Below, piece after piece: positions 1 through 9,105 of a stretch of 64,000 nt of DNA. The position numbers and the translations under genes are program-made. Within the stretch, counting starts at the first letter, position 1; each line of letters starts with the position of its first letter. The notes beneath the pieces were generated by a model. It did no database searches and had not been told where the DNA came from. It saw only the letters and a list, made by a program, of their open reading frames with translations. The stretch is from Flavobacterium flavigenum (GTDB lineage: Bacteria > Bacteroidota > Bacteroidia > Flavobacteriales > Flavobacteriaceae), in contig NZ_CP114285.2 of assembly GCF_027111255.2 (NCBI RefSeq), positions 4,898,001-4,962,000 on the forward strand, given 5' to 3'.

Positions 1-1
1 A

Positions 2-775
2 AAACTTATAAAATTAGCTGACGGATGGAAATTGCTTTATGATAAAGAAACGACTTTTATAAGACCTAAATATGCAAATGGGGAATTTATAAATGATTTT
101 GATCCATCGCAGCCGTGGAGGGGATTTCAGGAAGGAAATGCCTGGCAGTATACGTTTTATGTCCCTCATAATGTTCCTGAATTAGTGGCGACTTTAGGAA
201 AAGATACTTTCAACAATCGTCTGGATGATATCTTTACAAGATCTCAAAAAAATGTATTTGGAGGAGGAACTAAAATAGATGCATTTGCTGGACTATCAGG
301 TTTTTATAATCATGGAAATCAGCCAAATCTTCATATATCTTGGCTTTTTAATTTTTCTGGAAAACCTTATTTAACTCAAAAATGGGTACACGCTATCTGT
401 GATGAATTTTATGGAACCGAAGGAATTCATGGTTACGGCTACGGTCAGGATGAAGATCAGGGACAATTAGGCGCCTGGTATGTAATGTCATCAATTGGAT
501 TATTTGATGTTAAAGGCCTTACTGATATCAATCCGTCATTTGAAATCGGAAGCCCGTTATTTGATAAAATCACAATTAAACAATTGGGAGAAAAACGTGA
601 TAAAACTTTTGTTATTGATGTAAAAAACAATTCGAAAACGAATATTTATTTGCAGGAAGTAAAACTAAATGATGCTAATTTAGAAAAACTTTCTGTCGAC
701 TTAAAATCCATTAAAAAAGGAGGTTCTTTAAAAATAAAAGTAGATTCGAAACCAGTTGATACGTGGTCAGACTAA
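2..775 (+). CDS. GH92 alpha-1,2-mannosidase, C-terminal part (5' end outside window)
   Basis: The frame is open from the window edge, so only the last ~257 codons are present. GH92 enzymes are calcium-dependent exo-alpha-mannosidases that trim alpha-mannosyl side chains. Visible family motifs are EGNAWQY (near base 131), which holds the usual general-acid Glu, followed by TFYVPHNV, and GQDEDQGQLGAWYVMSSIG (near base 445), the conserved acidic patch of the catalytic domain. A C-terminal beta-rich tail follows and ends in TWSD, with no T9SS sorting tail, so a periplasmic location is likely. Only 13 bases separate its stop from the next start, so the two genes are probably cotranscribed as part of the PUL. 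An internal TTG at 32 is not the true start, because homologous sequence continues upstream of it. Confidence 0.9.
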   Translation, partial: KLIKLADGWKLLYDKETTFIRPKYANGEFINDFDPSQPWRGFQEGNAWQYTFYVPHNVPELVATLGKDTFNNRLDDIFTRSQKNVFGGGTKIDAFAGLSGFYNHGNQPNLHISWLFNFSGKPYLTQKWVHAICDEFYGTEGIHGYGYGQDEDQGQLGAWYVMSSIGLFDVKGLTDINPSFEIGSPLFDKITIKQLGEKRDKTFVIDVKNNSKTNIYLQEVKLNDANLEKLSVDLKSIKKGGSLKIKVDSKPVDTWSD

Positions 776-788
776 AAATCAGGATTTT

Positions 789-1748
789 ATGAAACAAGTT
801 TTATTTTTTCTTTTTGTAATTTTTTGTTCAAAAACAATTGCACAAAATAATAATCCCATATTCAAAGGCTGGTATGCAGATCCTGAGGGAATTATTTTTG
901 ATAAAACCTATTGGGTGTATCCTACTTTTTCTGCCCGTTATGAAGATCAGGTTTTTTTGGATGCTTTTTCTTCAAAAGATCTCGTACATTGGATAAAACA
1001 TCCCAGAATTTTAGATACCACAGCAGTCAAATGGGCTAAAAAAGCAATATGGGCGCCTTCAGTCATTAAAAATAAAAATAAATACTTCCTGTTTTTTGGA
1101 GCAAATGATATTCAGAGCGATAAGGAACGAGGCGGAATTGGTATTGCAGTAGCTTCGAAACCTCAGGGACCTTATAAAGATTATTTAGGAAAACCATTAG
1201 TTGATAAATTTTATAATGGAGCACAGCCCATTGATCAGTTTGTGTTTAAGGATAAAGATGGTCAGTATTATTTAATTTATGGCGGATGGAAACATTGTAA
1301 TATTGCGAAATTGAAACCTGACTTTACCGGATTTGTACCTTTTGAAGATAAAACAGTTTTTAAAGAGATTACACCAGAAAACTATGTTGAAGGTCCGTTT
1401 ATGTTTATCAGGAACAATAAATATTACTTTATGTGGTCTGAGGGAGGCTGGACCGGCCCTGATTATTGTGTAGCATACGCTGTCGCAGATTCTCCACTGG
1501 GACCTTTTAAAAGAATTGGAAAAATATTAGAACAGGATTCTAAAATTGCCAACGGAGCAGGGCATCATTCAGTTATAAAACATCCTGATTCAGATGTTTA
1601 TTATATTGTTTACCACAGAAGACCTTTAACAGAAACAAATGGAAATTCAAGGGAAACTTGTGTTGAAGAAATGCATTTTGATGAAAATGATTTCATAAAA
1701 CCTGTTGTAATCACAAATGAAGGTGTAAAAGCCCATTCTATTAAGTGA
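789..1748 (+). CDS. Secreted GH43-family glycoside hydrolase
   Basis: A 319-residue protein with a signal peptide (LFFLFVIFCSKTIAQ) followed by a five-bladed GH43 propeller. The three acidic catalytic residues are visible: the base Asp in GWYADPEG, the pKa-modulating Asp in QPIDQFVF, and the acid Glu in YVEGPFM. A GAGHHSVIKH segment near residue 250 matches the metal-binding His region. GH43 enzymes act mostly on arabinofuranosides, xylosides or galactofuranosides, and the substrate cannot be set from sequence alone. The ATG at 789 is chosen because the signal peptide starts there; a longer frame from 756 would overlap the GH92 gene. There is no sorting tail, so it probably acts in the periplasm next to the GH92. 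Confidence 0.85.
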   Translation: MKQVLFFLFVIFCSKTIAQNNNPIFKGWYADPEGIIFDKTYWVYPTFSARYEDQVFLDAFSSKDLVHWIKHPRILDTTAVKWAKKAIWAPSVIKNKNKYFLFFGANDIQSDKERGGIGIAVASKPQGPYKDYLGKPLVDKFYNGAQPIDQFVFKDKDGQYYLIYGGWKHCNIAKLKPDFTGFVPFEDKTVFKEITPENYVEGPFMFIRNNKYYFMWSEGGWTGPDYCVAYAVADSPLGPFKRIGKILEQDSKIANGAGHHSVIKHPDSDVYYIVYHRRPLTETNGNSRETCVEEMHFDENDFIKPVVITNEGVKAHSIK

Positions 1749-2629
1749 TAATATAGCCGTAGAACGTAAGGTTGCTTTATGCTGTAAAAAATCAGGTTTT
1801 CTATTTTACTTTGCAGTTAGGTATTCCTGTTAGACGAATAAAACACTTTATTACTACGATTTCTTACAGGGTATTTACTTTGAAATTCACAATCCATTCA
1901 GTGGATTAAAATGATGATTTTTTGTCTCGTTTCAAAGTATTATACTTCTAACTTTCTTAAATTCAGTTATCTGTACAGCTTTCAAAAATATCTTTTCTAC
2001 TTTGCATTGTTTGTTAGCAATATTCTTAAAATGTAATTTTTAAAGCTCGAAAGTATTTACTTTTCTACAAGTCTATTTAAAAAACTATTTTCAATGTTTT
2101 ATGATAGAACCCTTGTATTTTACAAGATGAGTCATGGCGGCATTTTATCCTGACGATTTTCGATCATAATAAATATTAAATATATTTTGAATAAAAATGA
2201 GGGCCTAAAAATAAAATAGAAAACCAGGATTCTATGCTTGAAAATATCTCACTTTTATTGTAATTGTTAAAATAGATTTTCCGTTTGTAGCATATTACCT
2301 ATTTATTTTAATGATAATGTATTTTTTCAGTGTTTTCGGGGCTCTGTGAACCATTTGAACATAATTTTGAAACAAAATGGGATTAAAATTACCTGATCAA
2401 TACTCTAATTTGGTCAAAAATTAAAATGATGTTTTTTGTGTAATAAATTATTTTATTGATAAAAAAAAGATATTAGAATTTAGTATGCTTTAAAAAATAA
2501 TATAATTTGATGATTTATCAATATTTGAGATTTCTTTTACAAAATCAAGAAAGTACTAAAATCAAATTATAAGAGCACATCTTAATTTAAAAAAAAAAAC
2601 TAACTAATTAAACCAAAAAATTAACTCAG
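1749..2629. other. 880-base non-coding region upstream of susC
   Basis: No convincing reading frame on either strand. It is very AT-rich with long A and T runs. An AATCCA/TGGATT hairpin at 1891-1907 may be a weak terminator for the GH43 gene. A -7-like box TAATTTTG lies at 2362-2369, but without a -33 box at the usual distance and some 260 bases before susC. A long leader or a regulator site is possible; none is recognised. Confidence 0.5.
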
Positions 2630-5600
2630 ATGAAAATCAAAACGACTTGGAAAATGCCATCCACGCCACTGAACTTATTTGCCTTGAGTAAAAAGTTCAG
2701 TACAAATGGATTGATTTGCTTATTGTTTCTAATGCTCTGCGCAGGAAGTGCTTATGCACAAACCAAAAAATCACAGGATCCCATAAAAATAACGGGAAAA
2801 GTAACAGATTCTAAAGGATTGTCGATGCCTAATGCTACCGTACTCGAAAAAGGTACAAAAAATGCAGCTTCAACAGACTTTGATGGAACTTTTACTATCA
2901 CGGTATCTTCTCCTCAGGCAATACTTGTATTTAAGTACATTGGAATGAAAGAGGTTGAAAAGCCTTTAAATAATACTAAAAAAATAGACGTAGTACTGGA
3001 AGATGAGACAAACGATCTTCAAACAGTTGTAGTTGTGGGTTACGGAACGCAGAAAAAAGCTTCGGTTGTAGGAGCCATAAGTACCATAAAGCCTTCACTG
3101 TTGCAGGTAGGAACTGCCCGTACATTAAGTAACAACCTGGCAGGACAAATTACCGGAGTAATGGCTGTTCAAAGATCTGGTGAACCGGGTTATGATCAGT
3201 CTGATATTAGAATTCGTGGAATTTCTACTTTTGCAGGATCAACAAATCCGCTTGTATTGGTAGACGGAATTGAAAGAAACTTAAATGATCTTGATCCTTC
3301 AGAAATTGAATCTTTCTCTGTTTTGAAAGATGCTGCTGCCAGTGCTGTTTATGGTGTAAGAGGTGCAAACGGTGTTATTTTGATTAATACAAAAAGAGGG
3401 TTTGTAGGTACTCCAAGAATACAACTGAGAACTGAATATTCAGTCCAGGAGCCTACTAAATTGCCAAGTTTCATTGGTGCTGCTCCTTATATGAGTTTAC
3501 TAAATGAATTATCCGGTACAGAATTATATTCTCAGGATCGTATTGCAAAAACCGCGAGTAAATATGATCCTGATTTATATCCTGATGTAAATTGGGTTGA
3601 TGATATAACAAAAGATTATGCTTTTACATCAAGGACCAATTTTAATGTTGCCGGAGGATCAGAAATTTTGCGATACGCATTAACTGTTTCTCATTATAAC
3701 GAAAAAGGGATTCTTGCAGGAGACCCTAAACAAACGTATGATTCAGAAACTAAACTTAACAGAACGAATGTTCGTTCAAATGTTGATGTTAACTTATCAA
3801 AAACAACTTTATTGAGAGTAAATATTGGAGGTTTTTTACAAAATCTTAATAAAGGAAACAGCAGTACTGATGAATTATTTGGTTTTGCTTTTGAAACAAC
3901 TCCTTTTGCGCATCCAGCTGTTTATTCAGACGGAACCCTTCCTAAAATTCCGCAACGTCCAAATCCGTGGGCTGTAAGTACGCAGCAAGGGTATTACAAA
4001 CAGGGAGCAAGTAAAATCGAAAGTTTAGTTTCATTAGAACAGGATTTTAAAGCTGTTACTCCTGGTTTAAAAGCGAAATTTACTTATTCATTTGACTCTT
4101 TTTCTCAAAACAGAGTAACGCGTGGTAAAACTCCTTTTTACTATAATGTTGCTACTGAAAGAGATCTGGACGGGAGTTTAATTAAAAGCAGGCTCGATAA
4201 CAGTGGTCAGGAATATTTAGGATATACTACTTCACAGGATTTTGGAAACAAACGTGTTTATCTGGAAGCAAGCACAACGTATAGCCATACTTTTAATGGT
4301 AAACATGATGTAAACGGTTTATTGTTATATAATCAGGATGAATATCAGGATGACAGAGGACCTCAGGCTTTCAGGCATCAGGGACTGGCAGGAAGAGCTT
4401 CTTATACTTTTGATCGTAAATATATTGCTGAATTTAATTTTGGATACAATGGATCAGAAAATTTCGAAAAGAAAGATCGTTATGGATTTTTCCCATCTGT
4501 AGCTCTGGGATGGATTGCAAGTGAAGAAAAATTTATGGAGCCATATAAAGACGTTTTTAATAAAATTAAATTCCGTGGTGCTTATGGACTTGTAGGAAAT
4601 GATCAGATTGGAGCCAATAGAAGATTTGCTTATTTAACTACAATCAGTGATAATAATAATTCAGACTATACTTTTGGTACAGGAACTGGTGTGAAATTCG
4701 AAGGAATTGAGGAAGGTGAAATTGGAGTAGGAGGTTTGACCTGGGAAAATGTAGCAAAAGCAGATTTAGGTGTAGAATTAGGAATACTGAATATGATTGA
4801 CTTGACAGTTGATGTATTCCAGGAAAAAAGAAAGGACATCTTTATTTCTAGAAATACTGTTCCAAGTCAGGCAGGTTTTATTAATGCACCGTGGGCCAAT
4901 TTTGGAAAAATGGAAAATAAAGGAATTGAAGTTTCATTGAATATAAACAAACAGATAACACCTGATTTTTTCATGAGCTGGCGTGGTAATTTTACTTATG
5001 TTGAAAATAAGGTAACTGAAAGAGATGAAGCTGCTTCTTTAAAAGGTACTTACCGCTCAGCGACAGGTATTCAGAATAATACTTTGTGGGGTTTAACTGC
5101 AACAGGCTTATATACAAATGAAGATTTTGCTACTATCAGTGATAATCCTCAGCAAAATGTTTTAGCTCCTGGGGTTGCTATACCACAATTTGGTGCGGTA
5201 CGTCCGGGAGATATTAAATATAAGGATAGAAATGCTGACGGAATTATCAGTGGATTAGATGAAGGCTATATAGGAGGAACAACCGATCCTCAAATTGTGT
5301 ATGGTTTTGGAAATACTACAAAATACAAACAATTCGACTTTAGTTTCTTTTTTCAGGGTGTAGCAAAATCAGAAAGAATTATTGGTGGAGCTAATTTTAT
5401 ACCAGGAAGCGGTCAGGGTACTTTAGGGAACATTTACAGTAACTACAATGACCGCTGGACAGAAGAAAATCCAAGTCAGGATGTGTTTTGGCCTAGATTA
5501 AGTTACGGTACTAACGCAAACAATTCTGTTGCTTCTACCTGGTGGAAAAAAGATATGAGTTTTGGCAGACTTAAAACTTTGGAGTTAGGATATACATTGA

Positions 5601-5773
5601 AAAAAGCGGTAGCTGAAAAAATCAAATTACAAGGAGTAAGAGTGTATTGCAGTGGTAATAATCTATTCTATATCTCAGATTTTAAACTTTGGGATCCGGA
5701 GTTAGGTACATCAAATGGTTTAAAATATCCAACAACAAAATCTATCCTTTTTGGATTAGACGTAACCTTATAA
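2630..5773 (+). CDS. SusC/RagA-family TonB-dependent outer-membrane glycan transporter
   Basis: A 1047-residue protein. A long signal sequence ends near residue 44 (CAGSAYAQ). It is followed by a carboxypeptidase-regulatory-like domain (about 53-125: ITGKVTDSKG, GTFTI), a TonB-box-like stretch (TVVVVGYGTQKK, about 130-145), the plug (IRGISTF, LVDGIERN, VLKDAAASAVYGVRGANGVI) and a long beta-barrel ending in an aromatic-rich strand. SusC proteins take up oligosaccharides through the outer membrane with energy from TonB, capped by SusD. The susD start is 11 bases downstream, so the pair is surely one transcript. Length and domain order are normal for the family. Confidence 0.97.
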   Translation: MKIKTTWKMPSTPLNLFALSKKFSTNGLICLLFLMLCAGSAYAQTKKSQDPIKITGKVTDSKGLSMPNATVLEKGTKNAASTDFDGTFTITVSSPQAILVFKYIGMKEVEKPLNNTKKIDVVLEDETNDLQTVVVVGYGTQKKASVVGAISTIKPSLLQVGTARTLSNNLAGQITGVMAVQRSGEPGYDQSDIRIRGISTFAGSTNPLVLVDGIERNLNDLDPSEIESFSVLKDAAASAVYGVRGANGVILINTKRGFVGTPRIQLRTEYSVQEPTKLPSFIGAAPYMSLLNELSGTELYSQDRIAKTASKYDPDLYPDVNWVDDITKDYAFTSRTNFNVAGGSEILRYALTVSHYNEKGILAGDPKQTYDSETKLNRTNVRSNVDVNLSKTTLLRVNIGGFLQNLNKGNSSTDELFGFAFETTPFAHPAVYSDGTLPKIPQRPNPWAVSTQQGYYKQGASKIESLVSLEQDFKAVTPGLKAKFTYSFDSFSQNRVTRGKTPFYYNVATERDLDGSLIKSRLDNSGQEYLGYTTSQDFGNKRVYLEASTTYSHTFNGKHDVNGLLLYNQDEYQDDRGPQAFRHQGLAGRASYTFDRKYIAEFNFGYNGSENFEKKDRYGFFPSVALGWIASEEKFMEPYKDVFNKIKFRGAYGLVGNDQIGANRRFAYLTTISDNNNSDYTFGTGTGVKFEGIEEGEIGVGGLTWENVAKADLGVELGILNMIDLTVDVFQEKRKDIFISRNTVPSQAGFINAPWANFGKMENKGIEVSLNINKQITPDFFMSWRGNFTYVENKVTERDEAASLKGTYRSATGIQNNTLWGLTATGLYTNEDFATISDNPQQNVLAPGVAIPQFGAVRPGDIKYKDRNADGIISGLDEGYIGGTTDPQIVYGFGNTTKYKQFDFSFFFQGVAKSERIIGGANFIPGSGQGTLGNIYSNYNDRWTEENPSQDVFWPRLSYGTNANNSVASTWWKKDMSFGRLKTLELGYTLKKAVAEKIKLQGVRVYCSGNNLFYISDFKLWDPELGTSNGLKYPTTKSILFGLDVTL

Positions 5774-5784
5774 TTTTAAAAAAA

Positions 5785-7686
5785 ATGAAAATGAAACATA
5801 TATATATCAGATCAATATTCCTTTTTTTAGGATTATTTTTATCGTCATCGTGTTCAGATTACTTAGATAAAGAAAGCGATACCGAACTTACTCTTGATGC
5901 TGTTTTTCAGAGCAAGACAAAAGTAGAGAACTGGCTGGCTTCCTGCTATTCAAGGATACCTGATCCTATTTGGGGAGGAACTGTTCGTCAGACTGGATGG
6001 GAAATCTTAGCAGATGATATTACTCCGTCTGAGAGATGGCGTCAATATGGCTGGGATGTAATACCATTTATATTGGGCGACTGGTCGGTAGGTTCGCAAT
6101 GGGCACCAGGATACTGGAATGGACTCCCTCAAAGAATTAGAGAATGTAATATATTTATTCAGAATATCAAGCCATTACCTGAAGATGGTTTGACACAAGA
6201 TGAGGTTAAATTAATGATCGCGGAGTGTCGTTTTTTAAAAGCCTATTATTATACACTTTTATTAGATACTTATGGGCCGATTCCTTTTAATCCGGACGCA
6301 ATTACACCTGTTGATTATAATCTTTCAGATTTACAGGTAGGCCAGACTCCTTATGATGAAATCGTAACCTGGGCTGATAAAGAATTGAGAGAGGCTGCCC
6401 TGATTTTGCCAACTTCTTATTCAGATGGTAGAAAATTTGGACGCGCAACATCCATTATGTGTGAAGCTGTTAGGGCGAGAATGTTACTTTTTGCCGCAAG
6501 TCCGCTTGTAAATGGTAATCCTGAGTATGTTGGCCATAATACTAAAGACGGAAAGCCATTATTTAATCCAACCTATGATGCTAATAAATGGAGAATTGCT
6601 GCAGATGCCAGTAAAAAATTAATTATGGATGCAGAAGCTGCCGGTCATAAATTATATACAGAACTGAATACTGCCGGAAAAATTGACCCTTTTATGTCTT
6701 GTCAAAACCTGCATCTTGTAGAGGCAAACAATGGAAATAAAGAAGTATTGTTTGCACGTCCGAGTGGTGATTACAGAGAGTATGACAGACATTCGGCACC
6801 AAGTGGAAATGGAGGAGCAGGCGGATTAGGAGTTACACAATCTCTGGTAGATGCTTTTTTTATGGATAACGGTCTGCCAATTACAGATCCGTCTTCCGGA
6901 TATGTTGAAACAGGTTTCTCTTCAGAAGATGGATACTGGACTGGCGGATCAACAAAATTTAATGCAGTTAAAAGCCCAGGTCTGGTTACAGTAGCAGGGA
7001 CATATAATATGTATTGCAATCGTGAACCAAGATTTTATTTAGCAGTTAATTTTGATAAAGCCTGGTATACTGAAGGCGATAATGCCGGAAAAGATAATGG
7101 CAGAAAACTGGAATTTTTTAACGGTGGAAAAGATAATAATCATACGCATGATGCCCCACAAAATGGTTATTTAGTAAGAAAAAGAACTGATCCGACAAGA
7201 AATCCGCGTTCAGGCTATTTTGCGGCACGCCACGGAATTCTATTTAGATTAGGAGAGGTGTACCTGAACTATGCTGAAGCACTTAATGAATCAGATCCGG
7301 GTAATGCTGATATTCTGATTTATCTTAATAAAATCAGGGAAAGAGCTGGTGTAAGAACTTATACTACAGGACCATCTGATGCTTCAAATATACATGTTGA
7401 CAGTGATCAGGAAAGCATTAGAAAGGTAATCAGAATGGAACGAAGAGTTGAGCTTTGCACTGAAGGAATACGTTATAGTGATTTAAGAAGATGGAAATTA
7501 GCGGAAACAGTGCTAAATGGTCCTTTCTACGGAATGAATTACAATGGTACTAATGCAAATGACTTTTATAAAAGAACCGTTTATCAAAACAGGGTGTACA
7601 AAAAATCTTTCTACTGGTTTCCTGTATACTTAGCAGAAATTGAGAAGAATCCAAATTTAGTACAGGCACCTTTCTGGGACAAATAA
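5785..7686 (+). CDS. SusD/RagB-family outer-membrane glycan-binding lipoprotein
   Basis: A 633-residue lipoprotein. The signal peptide ends in the lipobox LSSSC, with Cys at residue 23. The sequence then shows the SusD plan: SDYLDK at the mature N-terminus, TPR-like helices with ECRFLKAYYY, and the C-terminal motif ERRVELCTEGIRYSDLRRW starting at residue 552. SusD proteins form the lid over the SusC channel and bind the incoming oligosaccharide. The ATG at 5785 is chosen because it gives the lipoprotein signal; an open extension to 5689 runs into susC and is not credible. It belongs to the same transcript as susC. Confidence 0.97.
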   Translation: MKMKHIYIRSIFLFLGLFLSSSCSDYLDKESDTELTLDAVFQSKTKVENWLASCYSRIPDPIWGGTVRQTGWEILADDITPSERWRQYGWDVIPFILGDWSVGSQWAPGYWNGLPQRIRECNIFIQNIKPLPEDGLTQDEVKLMIAECRFLKAYYYTLLLDTYGPIPFNPDAITPVDYNLSDLQVGQTPYDEIVTWADKELREAALILPTSYSDGRKFGRATSIMCEAVRARMLLFAASPLVNGNPEYVGHNTKDGKPLFNPTYDANKWRIAADASKKLIMDAEAAGHKLYTELNTAGKIDPFMSCQNLHLVEANNGNKEVLFARPSGDYREYDRHSAPSGNGGAGGLGVTQSLVDAFFMDNGLPITDPSSGYVETGFSSEDGYWTGGSTKFNAVKSPGLVTVAGTYNMYCNREPRFYLAVNFDKAWYTEGDNAGKDNGRKLEFFNGGKDNNHTHDAPQNGYLVRKRTDPTRNPRSGYFAARHGILFRLGEVYLNYAEALNESDPGNADILIYLNKIRERAGVRTYTTGPSDASNIHVDSDQESIRKVIRMERRVELCTEGIRYSDLRRWKLAETVLNGPFYGMNYNGTNANDFYKRTVYQNRVYKKSFYWFPVYLAEIEKNPNLVQAPFWDK

Positions 7687-7702
7687 TTTAAACGAAACTA
7701 AA

Positions 7703-8869
7703 ATGAAAAATATAAAAAATATTATCTCATTTATCATAATGAGTATCGTTCTTGTCTCTTGTGAAGATAAAGGACTTGAGAATGCTGATTGGCTTAAAGA
7801 ACCCAATTTTGCTAATCCGATGACTTTAAGTCTTTCCGTTAACGAAGTTGTATTGGTAAAAGAAAATGAGGGACAAAATGCCATAACTTTTACCTGGACA
7901 AAAGGAAATGACAGGGGAGCCGGAACTAATTTGACTTACTTTTTACGTATGGATATTGAAGGTAAAAATTTTGGAGAAGGAATGGACAAGGATAATGACA
8001 ATTATACGACCATTACAGAAGAACTGCCACAAGGTGTTTTTACTAAAACTTATACGGTAAAGCAATTAAACGATTTATTGTTGAAAAACTTTAAACGTCC
8101 GGGTGGTGTTGTCACGAACCTTCAGTTGCAGATAATAGCAAGGGTAGATAATAGCAAGCAGTTTCAGCTTCCGGAAGTATCTACATCCACTTTTTCTGCT
8201 ACGAGCTATAGTCCTGGACCGTTGCCATTGTTTATGGTTGGAGATGCTATAAGCGGAAACTGGGATTACAGCACAGGTAAAAGCTTACCAGAAATTACTG
8301 AAAGAACAATTTATAATTATATTGGAAATTTTTCTGTTGGCTCATTTAAGGTTATTGAAAAACCAGGCAATGAACTGCCATCTTATGATCCTGCAGCCGG
8401 AAATACGCTTGTTTATAATGAAACAGAGCCAAGAACAGCCGATAATGTTTTCAAAGTAGCTGAGTCAGGTCGTCATTCGTTATATATGGATATTGATCAG
8501 AAAACCTATGTTTTTGGATATGTGCCTTACGAGAATATTTATATGGTTGGAAATGCAATAACCGGTATAGGCTGGGATATTGGAAAGGCCAAACAAATGA
8601 CATGGGATCCTAAGAATCCTGAAGTTTTTTCATACAAAGGACAATTTGATGCGGGCGAATTTAAACTTTATACGCAGCAAGGCAACTGGGGAGGCAGAGC
8701 TTTAATGCCTGCAATAAATCTTACGAAACTTGTACCTGATGCAGCCCCAACACCAATGTCGTTGATGCCAAACGCTAATCCAGATAATAAATGGCTTATT
8801 GAAGCGACAGGGAATTACGAACTTATTGTTAATCCTGCGAAAATGACTATTGCGCTAAAAAAACTGTAG
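7703..8869 (+). CDS. SusE/SusF-like surface glycan-binding lipoprotein
   Basis: A 388-residue lipoprotein with lipobox VLVSC (Cys20). The N-terminal domain (about 25-165) has the SusE look (PMTLSLSVNEVVL, ITFTWTKGND). Two beta-sandwich modules follow, each starting with a MVG(D/N)AI motif (about residues 180 and 280) and with Trp residues in GNWDYS and GIGWDIG. SusE/F proteins hold glycan at the cell surface and do not catalyse. It starts 16 bases after susD. The MVGDA modules are related to the four IVGDAT modules in the large GH31 encoded next, which ties enzyme and lipoprotein to the same ligand. Confidence 0.85.
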   Translation: MKNIKNIISFIIMSIVLVSCEDKGLENADWLKEPNFANPMTLSLSVNEVVLVKENEGQNAITFTWTKGNDRGAGTNLTYFLRMDIEGKNFGEGMDKDNDNYTTITEELPQGVFTKTYTVKQLNDLLLKNFKRPGGVVTNLQLQIIARVDNSKQFQLPEVSTSTFSATSYSPGPLPLFMVGDAISGNWDYSTGKSLPEITERTIYNYIGNFSVGSFKVIEKPGNELPSYDPAAGNTLVYNETEPRTADNVFKVAESGRHSLYMDIDQKTYVFGYVPYENIYMVGNAITGIGWDIGKAKQMTWDPKNPEVFSYKGQFDAGEFKLYTQQGNWGGRALMPAINLTKLVPDAAPTPMSLMPNANPDNKWLIEATGNYELIVNPAKMTIALKKL

Positions 8870-8921
8870 ATATAGTAATAAATATTTTCAGGTAATAAAA
8901 TTGTCCCAACAAAATGAAGAC

Positions 8922-8967
8922 AAAACTTTCCAATCTGATGTATTGGAAGGTTTTGGATTCTTTTTTT
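8922..8967 (+). terminator. Rho-independent terminator after the susCDE genes
   Basis: A 13-base stem (8922-8934 with 8942-8954, one G-U pair) with a 7-base loop, followed by a T7 run at 8961-8967. It probably separates the susCDE transcript from the GH31 gene, or allows partial read-through. Confidence 0.75.
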
Positions 8968-9105
8968 AGTATTTATAAGATTATTCATTTCTAAATAAAA
9001 GAAAACGAAATCTTACAGGTTTTGTAGGTCTTTCTTAGTCTAAATATTTATTGCTAAATATTTAAAAAAGAATCACAAAAAATCCCTTAAAATAACGAAA
9101 CAATT

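Noticed and set aside
756..788. An N-terminal extension of the small GH43 from a start at 756
   Set aside because: It overlaps the GH92 gene and puts polar residues in front of the signal peptide; the ATG at 789 fits better.
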